DNA of 64,000 nt from Methyloceanibacter caenitepidi. Lineage in GTDB: Bacteria; Pseudomonadota; Alphaproteobacteria; Rhizobiales; Methyloligellaceae. The stretch spans positions 1,612,001-1,676,000 of the forward strand of contig NZ_AP014648.1 of the NCBI RefSeq assembly GCF_000828475.1. Reading direction: 5' to 3'. Of the stretch, positions 32,855 to 41,325 are shown in pieces. Position 1 is the first letter of the stretch, and each line of letters begins with the position of its first letter. The position numbers and the translations under genes are program-made. The notes under the pieces are model-generated. The model did not search any database. It worked only from the letters and a program-made list of their open reading frames with translations, and was not told the origin of the DNA.

Positions 32855-32900
32855 CGCCTAGGAAATACCTCAAAAATACGAGTTTTGGCTAGGCGCCTAG
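32855..32900. repeat. nested inverted repeats after ligA
   Basis: CGCCTAG (32855-32861) pairs with CTAGGCG (32889-32895). The latter is also the left half of a perfect 12-nt palindrome CTAGGCGCCTAG (32889-32900). The loop between the first arms contains AAAA/TTTT pairing. CTAG is usually rare in such genomes, and here it occurs three times in 46 nt. It starts 32 nt after the ligA stop and may end that transcript. The remainder of 32824-33080 shows no gene I can support. Confidence 0.4.
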
Positions 32901-33080
32901 TAGCGGGTGTCGGAGTGTTCGCTTTCAAGTGTCGTCCGCTTCAAGAACCCAAAATTCCACTGCGTGACGCATACCCGCGAGAGGCGAATGCGCTTCTTGT
33001 ACGTGGAGAAGGGCATGAAGACAGGCCACACTTGAATAGTGAACGACACCAAAGATATGTCGAACATTTCTTCCGGGCAT

Positions 33081-33112
33081 AAAAAAACCCGCTCAGCTGG
33101 GCGGGTTTTTTT
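33081..33112. terminator. bidirectional intrinsic terminator
   Basis: A7-CCCGC (33081-33092) and GCGGG-T7 (33101-33112) form a perfect 12-bp stem around an 8-nt loop, with a run of seven T on either strand. It is the strongest terminator in the window. It can end plus-strand transcription from ligA and minus-strand transcription from the pepP side. Confidence 0.93.
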
Positions 33113-33129
33113 GAGTTGGCATTGCCAAC

Positions 33130-33190
33130 AAAAAAGGCCCTGATCAAAGTCAGAGCCCACGATTGGGAAGAAAGCCTTCTTCCCAGAATC
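33130..33190 (-). ncRNA. candidate small RNA or structured 3' UTR
   Basis: On the minus strand two hairpins follow each other. The first is a 9-bp perfect stem (33185-33177 with 33172-33164, loop of 4). The second is an 8-bp stem with one G-U wobble (33157-33150 with 33143-33136) followed by six T (33135-33130), a full intrinsic terminator. TTGACA (33217-33212) lies about 30 nt upstream but has no clear -10 partner. The element could be an independent RNA of about 60 nt or the 3' end of the pepP transcript, whose stop is 200 nt upstream. I cannot assign it to a known RNA family. Confidence 0.4.
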
Positions 33191-33383
33191 TCCTCAAATT
33201 GTGCCTCAGGGTGTCAAGTTTATTGCGCAATTTCGAGTGGGATCGATACTTCGTCCACAGTCAAACAAATCTGAGATATTCCTTCGCCGCTGCAAAACAA
33301 AGTGCCAGCGAATCCAAATCAACAATCTAATTATACCATATTAGGCTCTGTGCGCTGGCCTGAGCCGGGTCCGTTAGGGAGCG

Positions 33384-35204
33384 CTAGCGGATCGGGGCGG
33401 TGGCGTGGCGGAGCCAGGGCCGGTCTTCGCTGGCGATCAGCGGTTCGATCTTCTCACGGACGCGCGCGTGGTAGTCGTTCAGCCAGGCAAGCTCCCAAGG
33501 CAGGAACTGCTTGGGGTCGATCAGCCGCCGGTCGAACGGCACGAGCGTCAGCGTCTCGAAGCCGAGCATCTTGCGCTCGCCGCCTTCGATCTGTTCGGCC
33601 GGTGTGACCAGGACGAGATTCTCCAGGCGAATGCCGTACTGGCCCTCGCGGTAGTACCCGGGCTCGTTGGAGAGGATCATGCCGGGCTCCAGCTCTTCGG
33701 TACCGAGCCGCGAGATGCGCTGCGGGCCTTCATGGACGGACAGGTAGCTGCCGACGCCGTGGCCAGTGCCGTGGTCGAAGTCCAGCCCCGCCGCCCATAA
33801 CGGGCCGCGTGCGAACGGGTCTAGGTCCTGGCCGCGCGAGCCGGCCGGAAAGCGTGCCGCGGCGATGGCGATATGGGATCGCAGCACGAGACCGTAATGG
33901 CGCTTCATCTCCGCCGTCGGCTTGCCCACGGCGATGGTGCGCGTCACGTCCGTGGTGCCGTCCGCGTATTGACCGCCGGAGTCGATCAGGAAGAGATTGT
34001 TCTTGTCGAGCACGCGTTTCGACTCGGTCGTCGGGCGGTAATGCACCACGGCGCCGTGGGGCCCTGAGGCCGCGATCGTGTCGAAGCTGATATCCTTGAG
34101 CTGACCGGTCTCGCGCCGGAAGTCCTCGAGCTTCATCGCAGCCGAGACCTCGTCGATGCGTCCCGTTTCGGCGACCTCGTCGAGCCACGCGAGAAAGCGC
34201 GCCATGGCCGCCCCATCGCGCAAATGTGCGGCGCGCGCGCCTGCCTGTTCGGCGTCCGTCTTGATCGCCTTGGGCATGGTACAGGGATCGTCGCCCGATA
34301 CGTGCTTGGCGCCGCCGGCTTGCAGCACGCTGGCAAAGCGCATCGACGCGGAGCCCGGATCTAGGCGGACCTTGGCGCCGGATTTCGCCAGCTCCGTCAG
34401 GGCCTCGTCCAGCGCCTCAGGCGCGGCGATCTCGGTGTACGGCTTCAACGCGATTCGTACGGACTCGCCGATCTTTTGCGGATCGATGAAGAGCGTCGGA
34501 CGCCCTTTGGCCGGCACGATGGCATAGGCGAGGGTGACGGGCGTGTGCTTGATGTCGGCGCCGCGAATGTTGAACAGCCAGCAGATGGAGTCCGGCGCGG
34601 TCAGGAGAACGGCATCGTGTTCGGCCTCCACCAGGTCCATCTGCACCTGCATGAGCTTCTCGCCCGAGCCCTTGCCCGCGAACTCCAGAGGCTGCATGAA
34701 GATCTCGGCGCGCGGCGGGCTGGGGCGGTCCTTGCCCCAGATCTTGTCGATGGGATTGTCGTCGACGGGCGTGAGTCGAATGCCGGCGGCGCTCAACGTC
34801 TTGGTCAGCCGCTCGATCTCGCTGATCGTGTGCAGTCTCGGGTCGTAGCCAAGCCGATTGCCACGCGCGAGCTTCTCCTTCACCCATTCGGACGGCTTCG
34901 CCTTCGGGATCTGGAGGACCTCGAAAAGGTCCGTGTCGACCTGTTTCGGCGCCTGCAGGATGTAGCGTCCGTCCACGAACAGCGCCGACCCGTTCTCCGC
35001 GACCACGGCGACGCCGGCCGAGCCGGTGAAGCCGGTCAGCCAGGCCAGCCGTTCTTCGGACGGTGGCAGAAACTCGTTTTGGTGCTGATCGCTGTGGGGA
35101 ACGAGGAAGCCTTTGAGCTGCCGCTGTTTCAGTTCCCGCAATAATGCCTTGACCCGCTCGCCGCTCTCCGCGGGAGCGCCGGTCTCATCGAACACTTGAT
35201 ACAT
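33384..35204 (-). CDS. Xaa-Pro aminopeptidase (aminopeptidase P family, M24)
   Basis: About 606 residues, the long three-domain form. It removes N-terminal residues next to proline. Two creatinase-like N-terminal domains (GFLVPHSDQHQNEFLPPSEERLAWLTG cut short here; GRYILQAPKQVD) precede the pita-bread catalytic domain. Metal ligands are the Asp pair in DSGGQYADGTTDVTRT, His in HGTGHGVG, and Glu in SNEPGYY and RLENLVLV. The ATG at 35204 (MYQVFDETG) is preferred; the TTG at 35237 abuts the prmA stop and lacks a ribosome site. It is last in a minus-strand run with uvrD, the ChaC-like gene and prmA. Confidence 0.92.
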   Translation of the reverse strand: MYQVFDETGAPAESGERVKALLRELKQRQLKGFLVPHSDQHQNEFLPPSEERLAWLTGFTGSAGVAVVAENGSALFVDGRYILQAPKQVDTDLFEVLQIPKAKPSEWVKEKLARGNRLGYDPRLHTISEIERLTKTLSAAGIRLTPVDDNPIDKIWGKDRPSPPRAEIFMQPLEFAGKGSGEKLMQVQMDLVEAEHDAVLLTAPDSICWLFNIRGADIKHTPVTLAYAIVPAKGRPTLFIDPQKIGESVRIALKPYTEIAAPEALDEALTELAKSGAKVRLDPGSASMRFASVLQAGGAKHVSGDDPCTMPKAIKTDAEQAGARAAHLRDGAAMARFLAWLDEVAETGRIDEVSAAMKLEDFRRETGQLKDISFDTIAASGPHGAVVHYRPTTESKRVLDKNNLFLIDSGGQYADGTTDVTRTIAVGKPTAEMKRHYGLVLRSHIAIAAARFPAGSRGQDLDPFARGPLWAAGLDFDHGTGHGVGSYLSVHEGPQRISRLGTEELEPGMILSNEPGYYREGQYGIRLENLVLVTPAEQIEGGERKMLGFETLTLVPFDRRLIDPKQFLPWELAWLNDYHARVREKIEPLIASEDRPWLRHATAPIR

Positions 35205-35237
35205 GCGAAGCTTTGTAAGCCGAAGCGTCGCCGCCAA

Positions 35238-36155
35238 TCAATCGAACAAAGTGCTTGCGTTGCGGCGGCCGAGAAGCAGGGCTGCCCAACCGTCGAGAAG
35301 GATTCGCTTTTCCAGGTCGAAGCCGAACGAGGCATAGCGCGCCGTGGTCGCCCAGGCCTGGTTCTCGGTGATGCCCGACAGGAGCACATAGCCCCCCGGC
35401 TGGATGCTGCGCGCCATGGCGGGGGCGAGGTCGTAGAGTGGGCGGGCGAGGATATTCGCCACGATCAGGTCAGGCGCGAGCCGTCGCAAGGTCGGGTGCG
35501 CCAGGCCCTCCGCGACGAAGGCATGAACGGACTGGCTGACGCCCGCCTTTGCCGCATTCTCCTTTGCGATCTCGACGGCAACGGGATCGTTGTCGGTGGC
35601 GACCACAGGCCGGTCGAAGGCCAAGGCCGCCGCGATGGCGAGGATCCCCGTGCCCGTGCCGATGTCCAGGACCAGATCCGGGCGTCCCCGTTTCGCGAGT
35701 TCGTCCAGCGCTAGCAAACACCCGCGCGTGGTCGCATGGTGCGCCGTGCCGAAGGCCTGGTCGGCATCGATCTCGATCGTGTAGCGGTTACGGGCGATGC
35801 GTTGCCGGTCGTGACTGCCATGGACGAGAAACCGCCCCGCGCGGACCGGCCCCCGCTGTCCCTGGCTGATCGTGACCCAATTGGCGTCGGGCACCTCTTC
35901 GATGCGCAGCGGCGATACGGCGACGCCCTCCGTGGCGCTGTCAATCAGCGACTGCAGACGGGCTTCGTCCGGTAGGCCATGGTAGAGCGCGGAGACCTCG
36001 TAGCGGCCGTCGCCAAGCTCGAAATAGCTGACGGAGAGCGCTTCCGGGTCGCCCGCATCGTCCAGGGCCTCGTCCAGCAGCTCGGCGATGCGCGCGGCAC
36101 CGGGCCCGTCGGCTTCGACCGTTGCGCGATAGGTCCGAGACGATGCGTCACTCAT
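35238..36155 (-). CDS. prmA: ribosomal protein L11 methyltransferase PrmA
   Basis: 305 residues. It methylates ribosomal protein L11 at several amino groups using S-adenosylmethionine. The C-terminal Rossmann domain has VLDIGTGTGILAIAAA (SAM motif I), ATDNDPVAVEIAKENA and DLIVANILARPLYDLAP, the PrmA version of motif IV. I chose the ATG at 36155 with GGAGA upstream; it overlaps the preceding gene by 8 nt. Longer openings run through that gene in another frame. Confidence 0.93.
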   Translation of the reverse strand: MSDASSRTYRATVEADGPGAARIAELLDEALDDAGDPEALSVSYFELGDGRYEVSALYHGLPDEARLQSLIDSATEGVAVSPLRIEEVPDANWVTISQGQRGPVRAGRFLVHGSHDRQRIARNRYTIEIDADQAFGTAHHATTRGCLLALDELAKRGRPDLVLDIGTGTGILAIAAALAFDRPVVATDNDPVAVEIAKENAAKAGVSQSVHAFVAEGLAHPTLRRLAPDLIVANILARPLYDLAPAMARSIQPGGYVLLSGITENQAWATTARYASFGFDLEKRILLDGWAALLLGRRNASTLFD

Positions 36156-36684
36156 ATTTGTCTCCGTTTCGAGCGGCGGCGACCGCGTGCCAAAGTTCGT
36201 CCACGGCCGGGTCGTTGACGCCGAGCCGATCCAGGTGCGCGCGGACATTGGCGATGTAGTCGTAACTGGACCCGGCGATCCCCTCGGCCACGAGGATCAT
36301 GGCTGCGCGCTCTTGCAGCGTCAGGCCGTTTTCGATCAGCCTCGGTCCGTCATAGATGTAGGTCCGCGCCGTGACCGCCTCGTCGGGCAGGCGGACGGCG
36401 ATCTCGGATGCGTGGCAGGTCTCGCGTGCAGACAGATAGGCCTCGATTTCTGTCTGATGCTCGTCGGGAAACTCGAAGGCGATCCCTCTGCAGCGGTGAG
36501 CCTCTTCGTGCGCTGGTGCGAGGTTGAGGGTAAGCCCCGGCTGCGCATGCGTGCCCCAGCGTTCCAGCGACTTCTTGTTGAAGACGCGGCGATGTTCAGG
36601 GGCCACGGCATGGACGCGCTGGCGGCAGCCATAGCGCGTTTCCCATCCGTCCCACATCAAAGAGCCGTAGCCGAAGAGCCACAT
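36148..36684 (-). CDS. ChaC-like gamma-glutamylcyclotransferase
   Basis: 178 residues from the ATG. The start MWLFGYGSLMWDGWE carries the FGYGSLMW signature of glutathione-specific gamma-glutamylcyclotransferases, and the fold's catalytic Glu may lie in AYLSARET. ChaC enzymes split glutathione to 5-oxoproline and Cys-Gly in the cytosol. A GTG at 36699 overlapping the uvrD stop (GTGTGA) is an alternative start. It is tightly packed between uvrD and prmA, so co-transcription is likely. Some alphaproteobacterial members have unknown substrates. Confidence 0.85.
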   Translation of the reverse strand: MWLFGYGSLMWDGWETRYGCRQRVHAVAPEHRRVFNKKSLERWGTHAQPGLTLNLAPAHEEAHRCRGIAFEFPDEHQTEIEAYLSARETCHASEIAVRLPDEAVTARTYIYDGPRLIENGLTLQERAAMILVAEGIAGSSYDYIANVRAHLDRLGVNDPAVDELWHAVAAARNGDKYE

Positions 36685-36691
36685 CGCGGCG

Positions 36692-39067
36692 TCACACACG
36701 CTCGACGAAACTGTCGACCACCTTCTTGCGGCCGGCCTTTTCGAAATCGACCGTTAGCTTGTTGCCGTCGATAGCGGAGACCCGTCCGTAGCCGAACTTC
36801 TGATGGAACACGCGCTGTCCCAATTCCAGCCCTGCGCCCTCCGCCGTGCTCGCGGCCACGAGCGTGCCTTCGATCGTGATCGGCTCGCGGCGCGGGGCGC
36901 CGCCCGAGCGCTGACGGTTCGCGCGCGCCCGTTGCCAGCCCGGCGTCTCGTAGTTGCCGGAAGCGAACATGTCCTCGCTGTCGAAACGGCTGGGGCCGTA
37001 GCCGCGCAGGCCGTCGTCCTCTGCCACCTGCACATGCTCGTGCGGCAGCTCGTCGATGAAACGCGAGGGCACGGCGGTTTGCCACATGCCGTAGTTGCGC
37101 CGGTTCTGCGCGAAGGTGATCTTCGCGTTCTTCCGCGCGCGGGTCAGGCCAACATGCGCAAGCCGGCGTTCTTCTTCGAGGCCGGAACGGCCCGCTTCGT
37201 CGAGACTGCGCTGGTGAGGGAGTAGGCCTTCGTCCCAGCCGGGCAGGAACACCGTGTCGAACTCGAGCCCCTTGGCCGAGTGCAGGGTCATCAGATTGAC
37301 CCGGTCGGTGCCTTCCTCGGTTGCCGCGTCCATCACCAGCGACACGTGTTCCATGAAGCCCGCGAGCGTGTCGAACTCTTCCATGAAGCGAATGAGCTCT
37401 TTCAGGTTCTCAAGCCGCCCTTCGGCCTGCTGCGAGCGGTCCGCCTGCCACATGCCCGTATAGCCGGACTCGTCGAGGATCAGCTCCGCGAGCTCCGTGT
37501 GCCGCATCGTGTCGACCATGGAGCGCCAGCGGTCGAAGTCGGCGAGGAGTCCCGCCAGCGCGCGGCGCGGCTTCGGCTTCAACTCTTCTGTCTCGACGAT
37601 TAGCCGTGCCGCCTGGGTGAGGGGGATCTCGTTGGCACGCGCAAGCTGATGCAGGGACTTCAGCGTCGCCTCACCGAGGCCGCGCCGCGGCACGTTGACG
37701 ATGCGCTCGAACTTGAGATCGTTGGACGGGTTCAGCGTCACGTCGAGATAGGCGATGGCGTCGCGGATTTCCTGCCGCTCGTAGAACCGCGGACCGCCGA
37801 TGACGCGGTAGTCCAGGCCGAGCGTGATGAAACGGTCTTCAAAGGCGCGCATCTGGAACGAGGCGCGGACCAGGATCGCGATTTCGTTCAGGGCGTGTTC
37901 GTGGCGCTGGAGCTGCTCGATGTCCTCGCCGATGACACGGGCTTCTTCCTCGTCGTCCCAGCAGCCTTGCACCACGACCTTCTCGCCGTCGTCGCCTTCC
38001 GTATGCAGGGTTTTGCCGAGCCGTCCTTGGTTGTGCGCGATCAGTCCGGACGCCGCTCCCAAAATATGCGCCGTCGAGCGATAATTGCGCTCGAGCCGGA
38101 TCACCTTGGCGCCGGGAAAGTCCGTCTCGAAGCGGAGGATGTTGTCCACCTCCGCCCCGCGCCAGCCGTAGATCGATTGATCGTCGTCGCCGACGCAGCA
38201 GACGTTCTGCGGCTCGCCGTCCTCACGCTGCGCCAGCAGGCGCAGCCACAGATATTGGGCCACGTTGGTGTCTTGGTACTCGTCGACCAGCATGTAGCGG
38301 AAGCGCTGCTGGTAGCGGGCCAGCACGTCGGGGTGGTCCTGGAACAGCCGCAGGTTCTCCAGCAGGAGATCGCCGAAGTCGACCGCGTTCAAATCCTTCA
38401 GCCGCCGCTGATAGGCCGCATACAGATCGCGTCCCTTGCCGTTGGCGAAGCCGTAGCTCTCGCCGTCGGGAACCCGCTCGGACCGCAGGCCGCGGTTCTT
38501 CCACCCGTCGATCATGCTGGCGAGCACGCGTGCAGGCCAGCGCTTCTCGTCGATATTCTCCGCCGCCAAGAGCTGCTTGATCAGCCGGATCTGGTCGTCC
38601 GTGTCGAGCACGGTGAAGGAGGGCTTGAGGTCGACCAGTTCCGCGTGGCGCCGGAGGATCTTCACGCCGATTGCGTGGAAAGTGCCGAGCCAAGGCATGC
38701 CTTCGACGGCGCCGCCGATGAGCTCGCTCACACGCTGCTTCATCTCGCGTGCCGCTTTGTTGGTGAAGGTGACGGCGAGGATCTGACCGGGATGCGCGCG
38801 CCCCAGACGCAGCAGATGCGCGATGCGCGTGGTCAGTACCCGGGTCTTGCCCGTGCCGGCGCCGGCCAGAACCAGAAGTGGCCCGTCCAGCGTCTCGACG
38901 GCTTCCCGCTGTTCGGGATTGAGTGCCTCCAGATAGCGGTCGGCCCCGCGCCGCATGGCGCGCTGCGAGATCGACAGCGTCTCGGTTGGTGGTGTCTGTG
39001 GCGCCTCTTCGAACCCGTCGCCCGCAGGGGAGACCGTTTCGGCGGCGCTTCCGCGAATCTTGCCCAT
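36692..39067 (-). CDS. uvrD: ATP-dependent DNA helicase UvrD/PcrA
   Basis: 791 residues, superfamily 1A 3'-5' helicase for nucleotide excision and mismatch repair. Walker A is AGAGTGKT at about 68-75, motif Ia is VTFTNKAAREMKQR, Walker B is LVDEYQDTN, motif III is VGDDDQSIYGWRGA, motif IV is LERNYRS and motif VI is VGLTRARKN. A C-terminal Tudor-like segment (LELGQRVFHQKFGYGRV) is the PcrA/UvrD tail that binds RNA polymerase in other bacteria. The 204-nt gap upstream (39068-39271) separates it from a divergent gene. Confidence 0.95.
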   Translation of the reverse strand: MGKIRGSAAETVSPAGDGFEEAPQTPPTETLSISQRAMRRGADRYLEALNPEQREAVETLDGPLLVLAGAGTGKTRVLTTRIAHLLRLGRAHPGQILAVTFTNKAAREMKQRVSELIGGAVEGMPWLGTFHAIGVKILRRHAELVDLKPSFTVLDTDDQIRLIKQLLAAENIDEKRWPARVLASMIDGWKNRGLRSERVPDGESYGFANGKGRDLYAAYQRRLKDLNAVDFGDLLLENLRLFQDHPDVLARYQQRFRYMLVDEYQDTNVAQYLWLRLLAQREDGEPQNVCCVGDDDQSIYGWRGAEVDNILRFETDFPGAKVIRLERNYRSTAHILGAASGLIAHNQGRLGKTLHTEGDDGEKVVVQGCWDDEEEARVIGEDIEQLQRHEHALNEIAILVRASFQMRAFEDRFITLGLDYRVIGGPRFYERQEIRDAIAYLDVTLNPSNDLKFERIVNVPRRGLGEATLKSLHQLARANEIPLTQAARLIVETEELKPKPRRALAGLLADFDRWRSMVDTMRHTELAELILDESGYTGMWQADRSQQAEGRLENLKELIRFMEEFDTLAGFMEHVSLVMDAATEEGTDRVNLMTLHSAKGLEFDTVFLPGWDEGLLPHQRSLDEAGRSGLEEERRLAHVGLTRARKNAKITFAQNRRNYGMWQTAVPSRFIDELPHEHVQVAEDDGLRGYGPSRFDSEDMFASGNYETPGWQRARANRQRSGGAPRREPITIEGTLVAASTAEGAGLELGQRVFHQKFGYGRVSAIDGNKLTVDFEKAGRKKVVDSFVERV

Positions 39068-39271
39068 GGCGAGGGACTATAGCACCGCGCGCGTCTGCAA
39101 CAGCCGGTGCGTATCTATGTCCACCGCGTGCGCCGCCCCGGGCAAGGCGGCTGAGCGTCGTGTGCGTACGAAATGCCACACCTACAAAATGTTGCACTGC
39201 GACACTTGCAGCCGGGAACAACCGGTGGCAAATGGGGTGTACCGCTTGTGGGCTGTGATTTGGAGGTCGGA

Positions 39272-39652
39272 ATGCTGCGTTTTTGGAAAGCAGGCTTCGT
39301 GTTGCTTGGGTTCTCGGTGCTGTATTTCGGGGCCGTCCAAACGGCCGATGCCGGCTGCGAAATCGTAAAGGCCACCAACAGCGCGGACTCCAAGGCCGCC
39401 GCCGCAAGGGCCGCCTATGCGAACGCCCTCCAAACGGCCGAGCAGATCCGCCGCCGCCGGGGCTGGAAATACGTCTCGCTGCGGCCCCGCAAGGTGACGC
39501 CCGACCCGTTCTGGAAGGCCGTACGGCCGGTGGTGACGCCCGACATGCTGCTCAAGCCCGACGTGGTGACGTCAAAGACCTATGCGCAGTGCTGGAAGGG
39601 CGTCGTCGTGCCGTATGTCTGCACGGCGGGTGCCACGGCCTGCGGCAACTAG
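39272..39652 (+). CDS. small secreted protein, unknown function
   Basis: 126 residues. GGAGG lies 5 nt before the ATG at 39272; longer openings begin without a ribosome site. A signal peptide (FWKAGFVLLGFSVLYFGAV, cleavage near ADA) is followed by a basic, alanine-rich segment and a C-terminal part with three cysteines (QCWKG, YVCTAGATACGN); a fourth is near the mature N-terminus (GCEIV). Two disulfides are possible in the periplasm. I do not recognise the family. It stands alone, divergent from uvrD and followed by a hairpin. Confidence 0.7.
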   Translation: MLRFWKAGFVLLGFSVLYFGAVQTADAGCEIVKATNSADSKAAAARAAYANALQTAEQIRRRRGWKYVSLRPRKVTPDPFWKAVRPVVTPDMLLKPDVVTSKTYAQCWKGVVVPYVCTAGATACGN

Positions 39653-39666
39653 TCTGCCGCGCGGCA

Positions 39667-39687
39667 CTGCGCCGAAGCCCGGCGCAG
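39667..39687 (+). terminator. hairpin after the small secreted-protein gene
   Basis: CTGCGCCG (39667-39674) and CGGCGCAG (39680-39687) form a perfect 8-bp stem with a 5-nt loop, 15 nt after the stop codon. No T run follows directly. Confidence 0.5.
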
Positions 39688-39750
39688 AATCCGTCCAAGA
39701 AAGCGACAACTAATCTGAATTTGTTCAGGATCTCGGTCTAGACTGGGGCC

Positions 39751-41175
39751 ATGACGACAGTCTCGGCAGTCGATGCGCTTGGCGACCCGGCCTCTCCGGA
39801 GGCTATGGAGGCCCTTTTTGCCCGGTTTTCGACCCGTTTTGGCGACCGTTTCTCGCGCAGCGAGGCATTGCGGGAGCAGCACGCCAATACTCTGACCTGG
39901 CTGAAGGTCCAGGCCCCCGACGCGGTCCTCTTCGCCGAGACCACCGAAGAGGTTTCCGAGGCCGTGGCGGCCTGCGCGGCGGCGCGGGTGCCGGTGATCC
40001 CGTTCGGGGCCGGCAGCTCGCTCGAAGGCCATTTGAATGCGCCGTTCGGCGGGCTCTCGCTGGATCTGTCCCGCATGAACGCGATCCTCGCCGTGCACGA
40101 GAACGATCTCGACTGCGCCGTGCAGGCGGGCGTCACCCGCAAACAGCTCAACGAACACCTGCGCGATACCGGCCTATTCTTCCCCGTCGATCCGGGCGCG
40201 GATGCGAGCCTCGGCGGCATGGCCGCGACGCGGGCCTCCGGCACCAACGCGGTGCGCTACGGCACCATGCGCGACGCCGTGCTTGGCCTGACCGCCGTGC
40301 TTGCCGATGGACGGATCGTCACGACGGGCGGCCGGGCCCGGAAATCCTCGGCCGGTTACGATCTCACGCGGCTCCTGGTCGGCTCGGAGGGCACGTTGGG
40401 CGTCATCACCGAGTTGACGCTGAAGCTATTCGGCATCCCCGAGACCATTCTGGCCGGCGTCTCGACCTTCCAGACCCTGGAAGGAGCTTGCAACGCGACT
40501 ATCGCGGCGCTGCAAATGGGCCTGCCTTTGGCCCGTATCGAGCTGTTGGACGAGGTTCAGGTGCGCGGCTGCAATGCCTATTCGAGACTATCGCTGCCGG
40601 AGAAATCGACCCTGTTCCTTGAGTTTCACGGAAGCGAAGCCGGCGCCCGTGAACAGGTCGAAATCTTCTCGGAGATCGCGCAGGGCGAGGGCGGCGGCGC
40701 CCTGGAATGGGCCGGGCGGCCCGAGGACCGGAGTAAGCTCTGGCAGGCGCGCCACGACGCCTACTGGGCCGCGAAGGATCTACGCCCGGGGACCGATCTA
40801 ATTGCGACTGACGTGTGTGTACCAATCTCGGCACTTGCGGCGTGTGTCATGGAAACGAAGCAGGATATCGAGAGACTGGGCCTGATTGCGCCGATCGTCG
40901 GCCACGTGGGCGACGGCAATTTTCACGTGATGCCGCTGATCGACATGAACTCGGCGGACGAGATGGAACGGGCGCGGCAATTCCTGGATCGCCTGATTGA
41001 GCGGGCGCTCCGTTACGAGGGAACCTGTACCGGTGAGCATGGCGTTGGTCAGGGGAAGATACGCTATCTGGTCGCCGAGCACGGCGAGGGCGTGGACGTA
41101 ATGGTTGCCATAAAAAAGGCACTCGATCCGTTGAATATCCTGAACCCTGGCAAGATTTTTGCTCCAGATTTGTAA
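39751..41175 (+). CDS. FAD-linked oxidoreductase, D-lactate dehydrogenase type
   Basis: 474 residues, similar to GlcD and cytochrome-type D-lactate dehydrogenases. The FAD-binding domain (about 50-230) has RVPVIPFGAGSSLEGH and SLGGMAATRASGTNAVRYG, and LLVGSEGTLGVITE closes it. The C-terminal substrate domain has HVGDGNFHVMPLID, CTGEHGVGQGK and NPGKIFAP, the latter two strongly conserved. It probably oxidises a 2-hydroxyacid such as D-lactate or glycolate at the membrane; glcE/glcF partners do not adjoin it, which favours the single-subunit lactate type. Confidence 0.9.
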   Translation: MTTVSAVDALGDPASPEAMEALFARFSTRFGDRFSRSEALREQHANTLTWLKVQAPDAVLFAETTEEVSEAVAACAAARVPVIPFGAGSSLEGHLNAPFGGLSLDLSRMNAILAVHENDLDCAVQAGVTRKQLNEHLRDTGLFFPVDPGADASLGGMAATRASGTNAVRYGTMRDAVLGLTAVLADGRIVTTGGRARKSSAGYDLTRLLVGSEGTLGVITELTLKLFGIPETILAGVSTFQTLEGACNATIAALQMGLPLARIELLDEVQVRGCNAYSRLSLPEKSTLFLEFHGSEAGAREQVEIFSEIAQGEGGGALEWAGRPEDRSKLWQARHDAYWAAKDLRPGTDLIATDVCVPISALAACVMETKQDIERLGLIAPIVGHVGDGNFHVMPLIDMNSADEMERARQFLDRLIERALRYEGTCTGEHGVGQGKIRYLVAEHGEGVDVMVAIKKALDPLNILNPGKIFAPDL

Positions 41176-41325
41176 GTGTTTCCCGCAATGGCCCTGAATG
41201 GTTTGCGGTACTATTGAGAGGAACGGCGTACGCGGCAATTGGCTTGGTGTCTTTCGAAGGCTCTTAGCTTCTTGTTCTGCACGGGGACCATGCGCCGGCA
41301 CGTCCAGCCCTAGGCAGAGAGATCG

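Noticed and set aside
32897..33160. 87-codon minus-strand frame and small plus-strand frames in the ligA-pepP gap
   Set aside because: They run through intrinsic terminators, lack signal or domain features, and have no convincing start sites.
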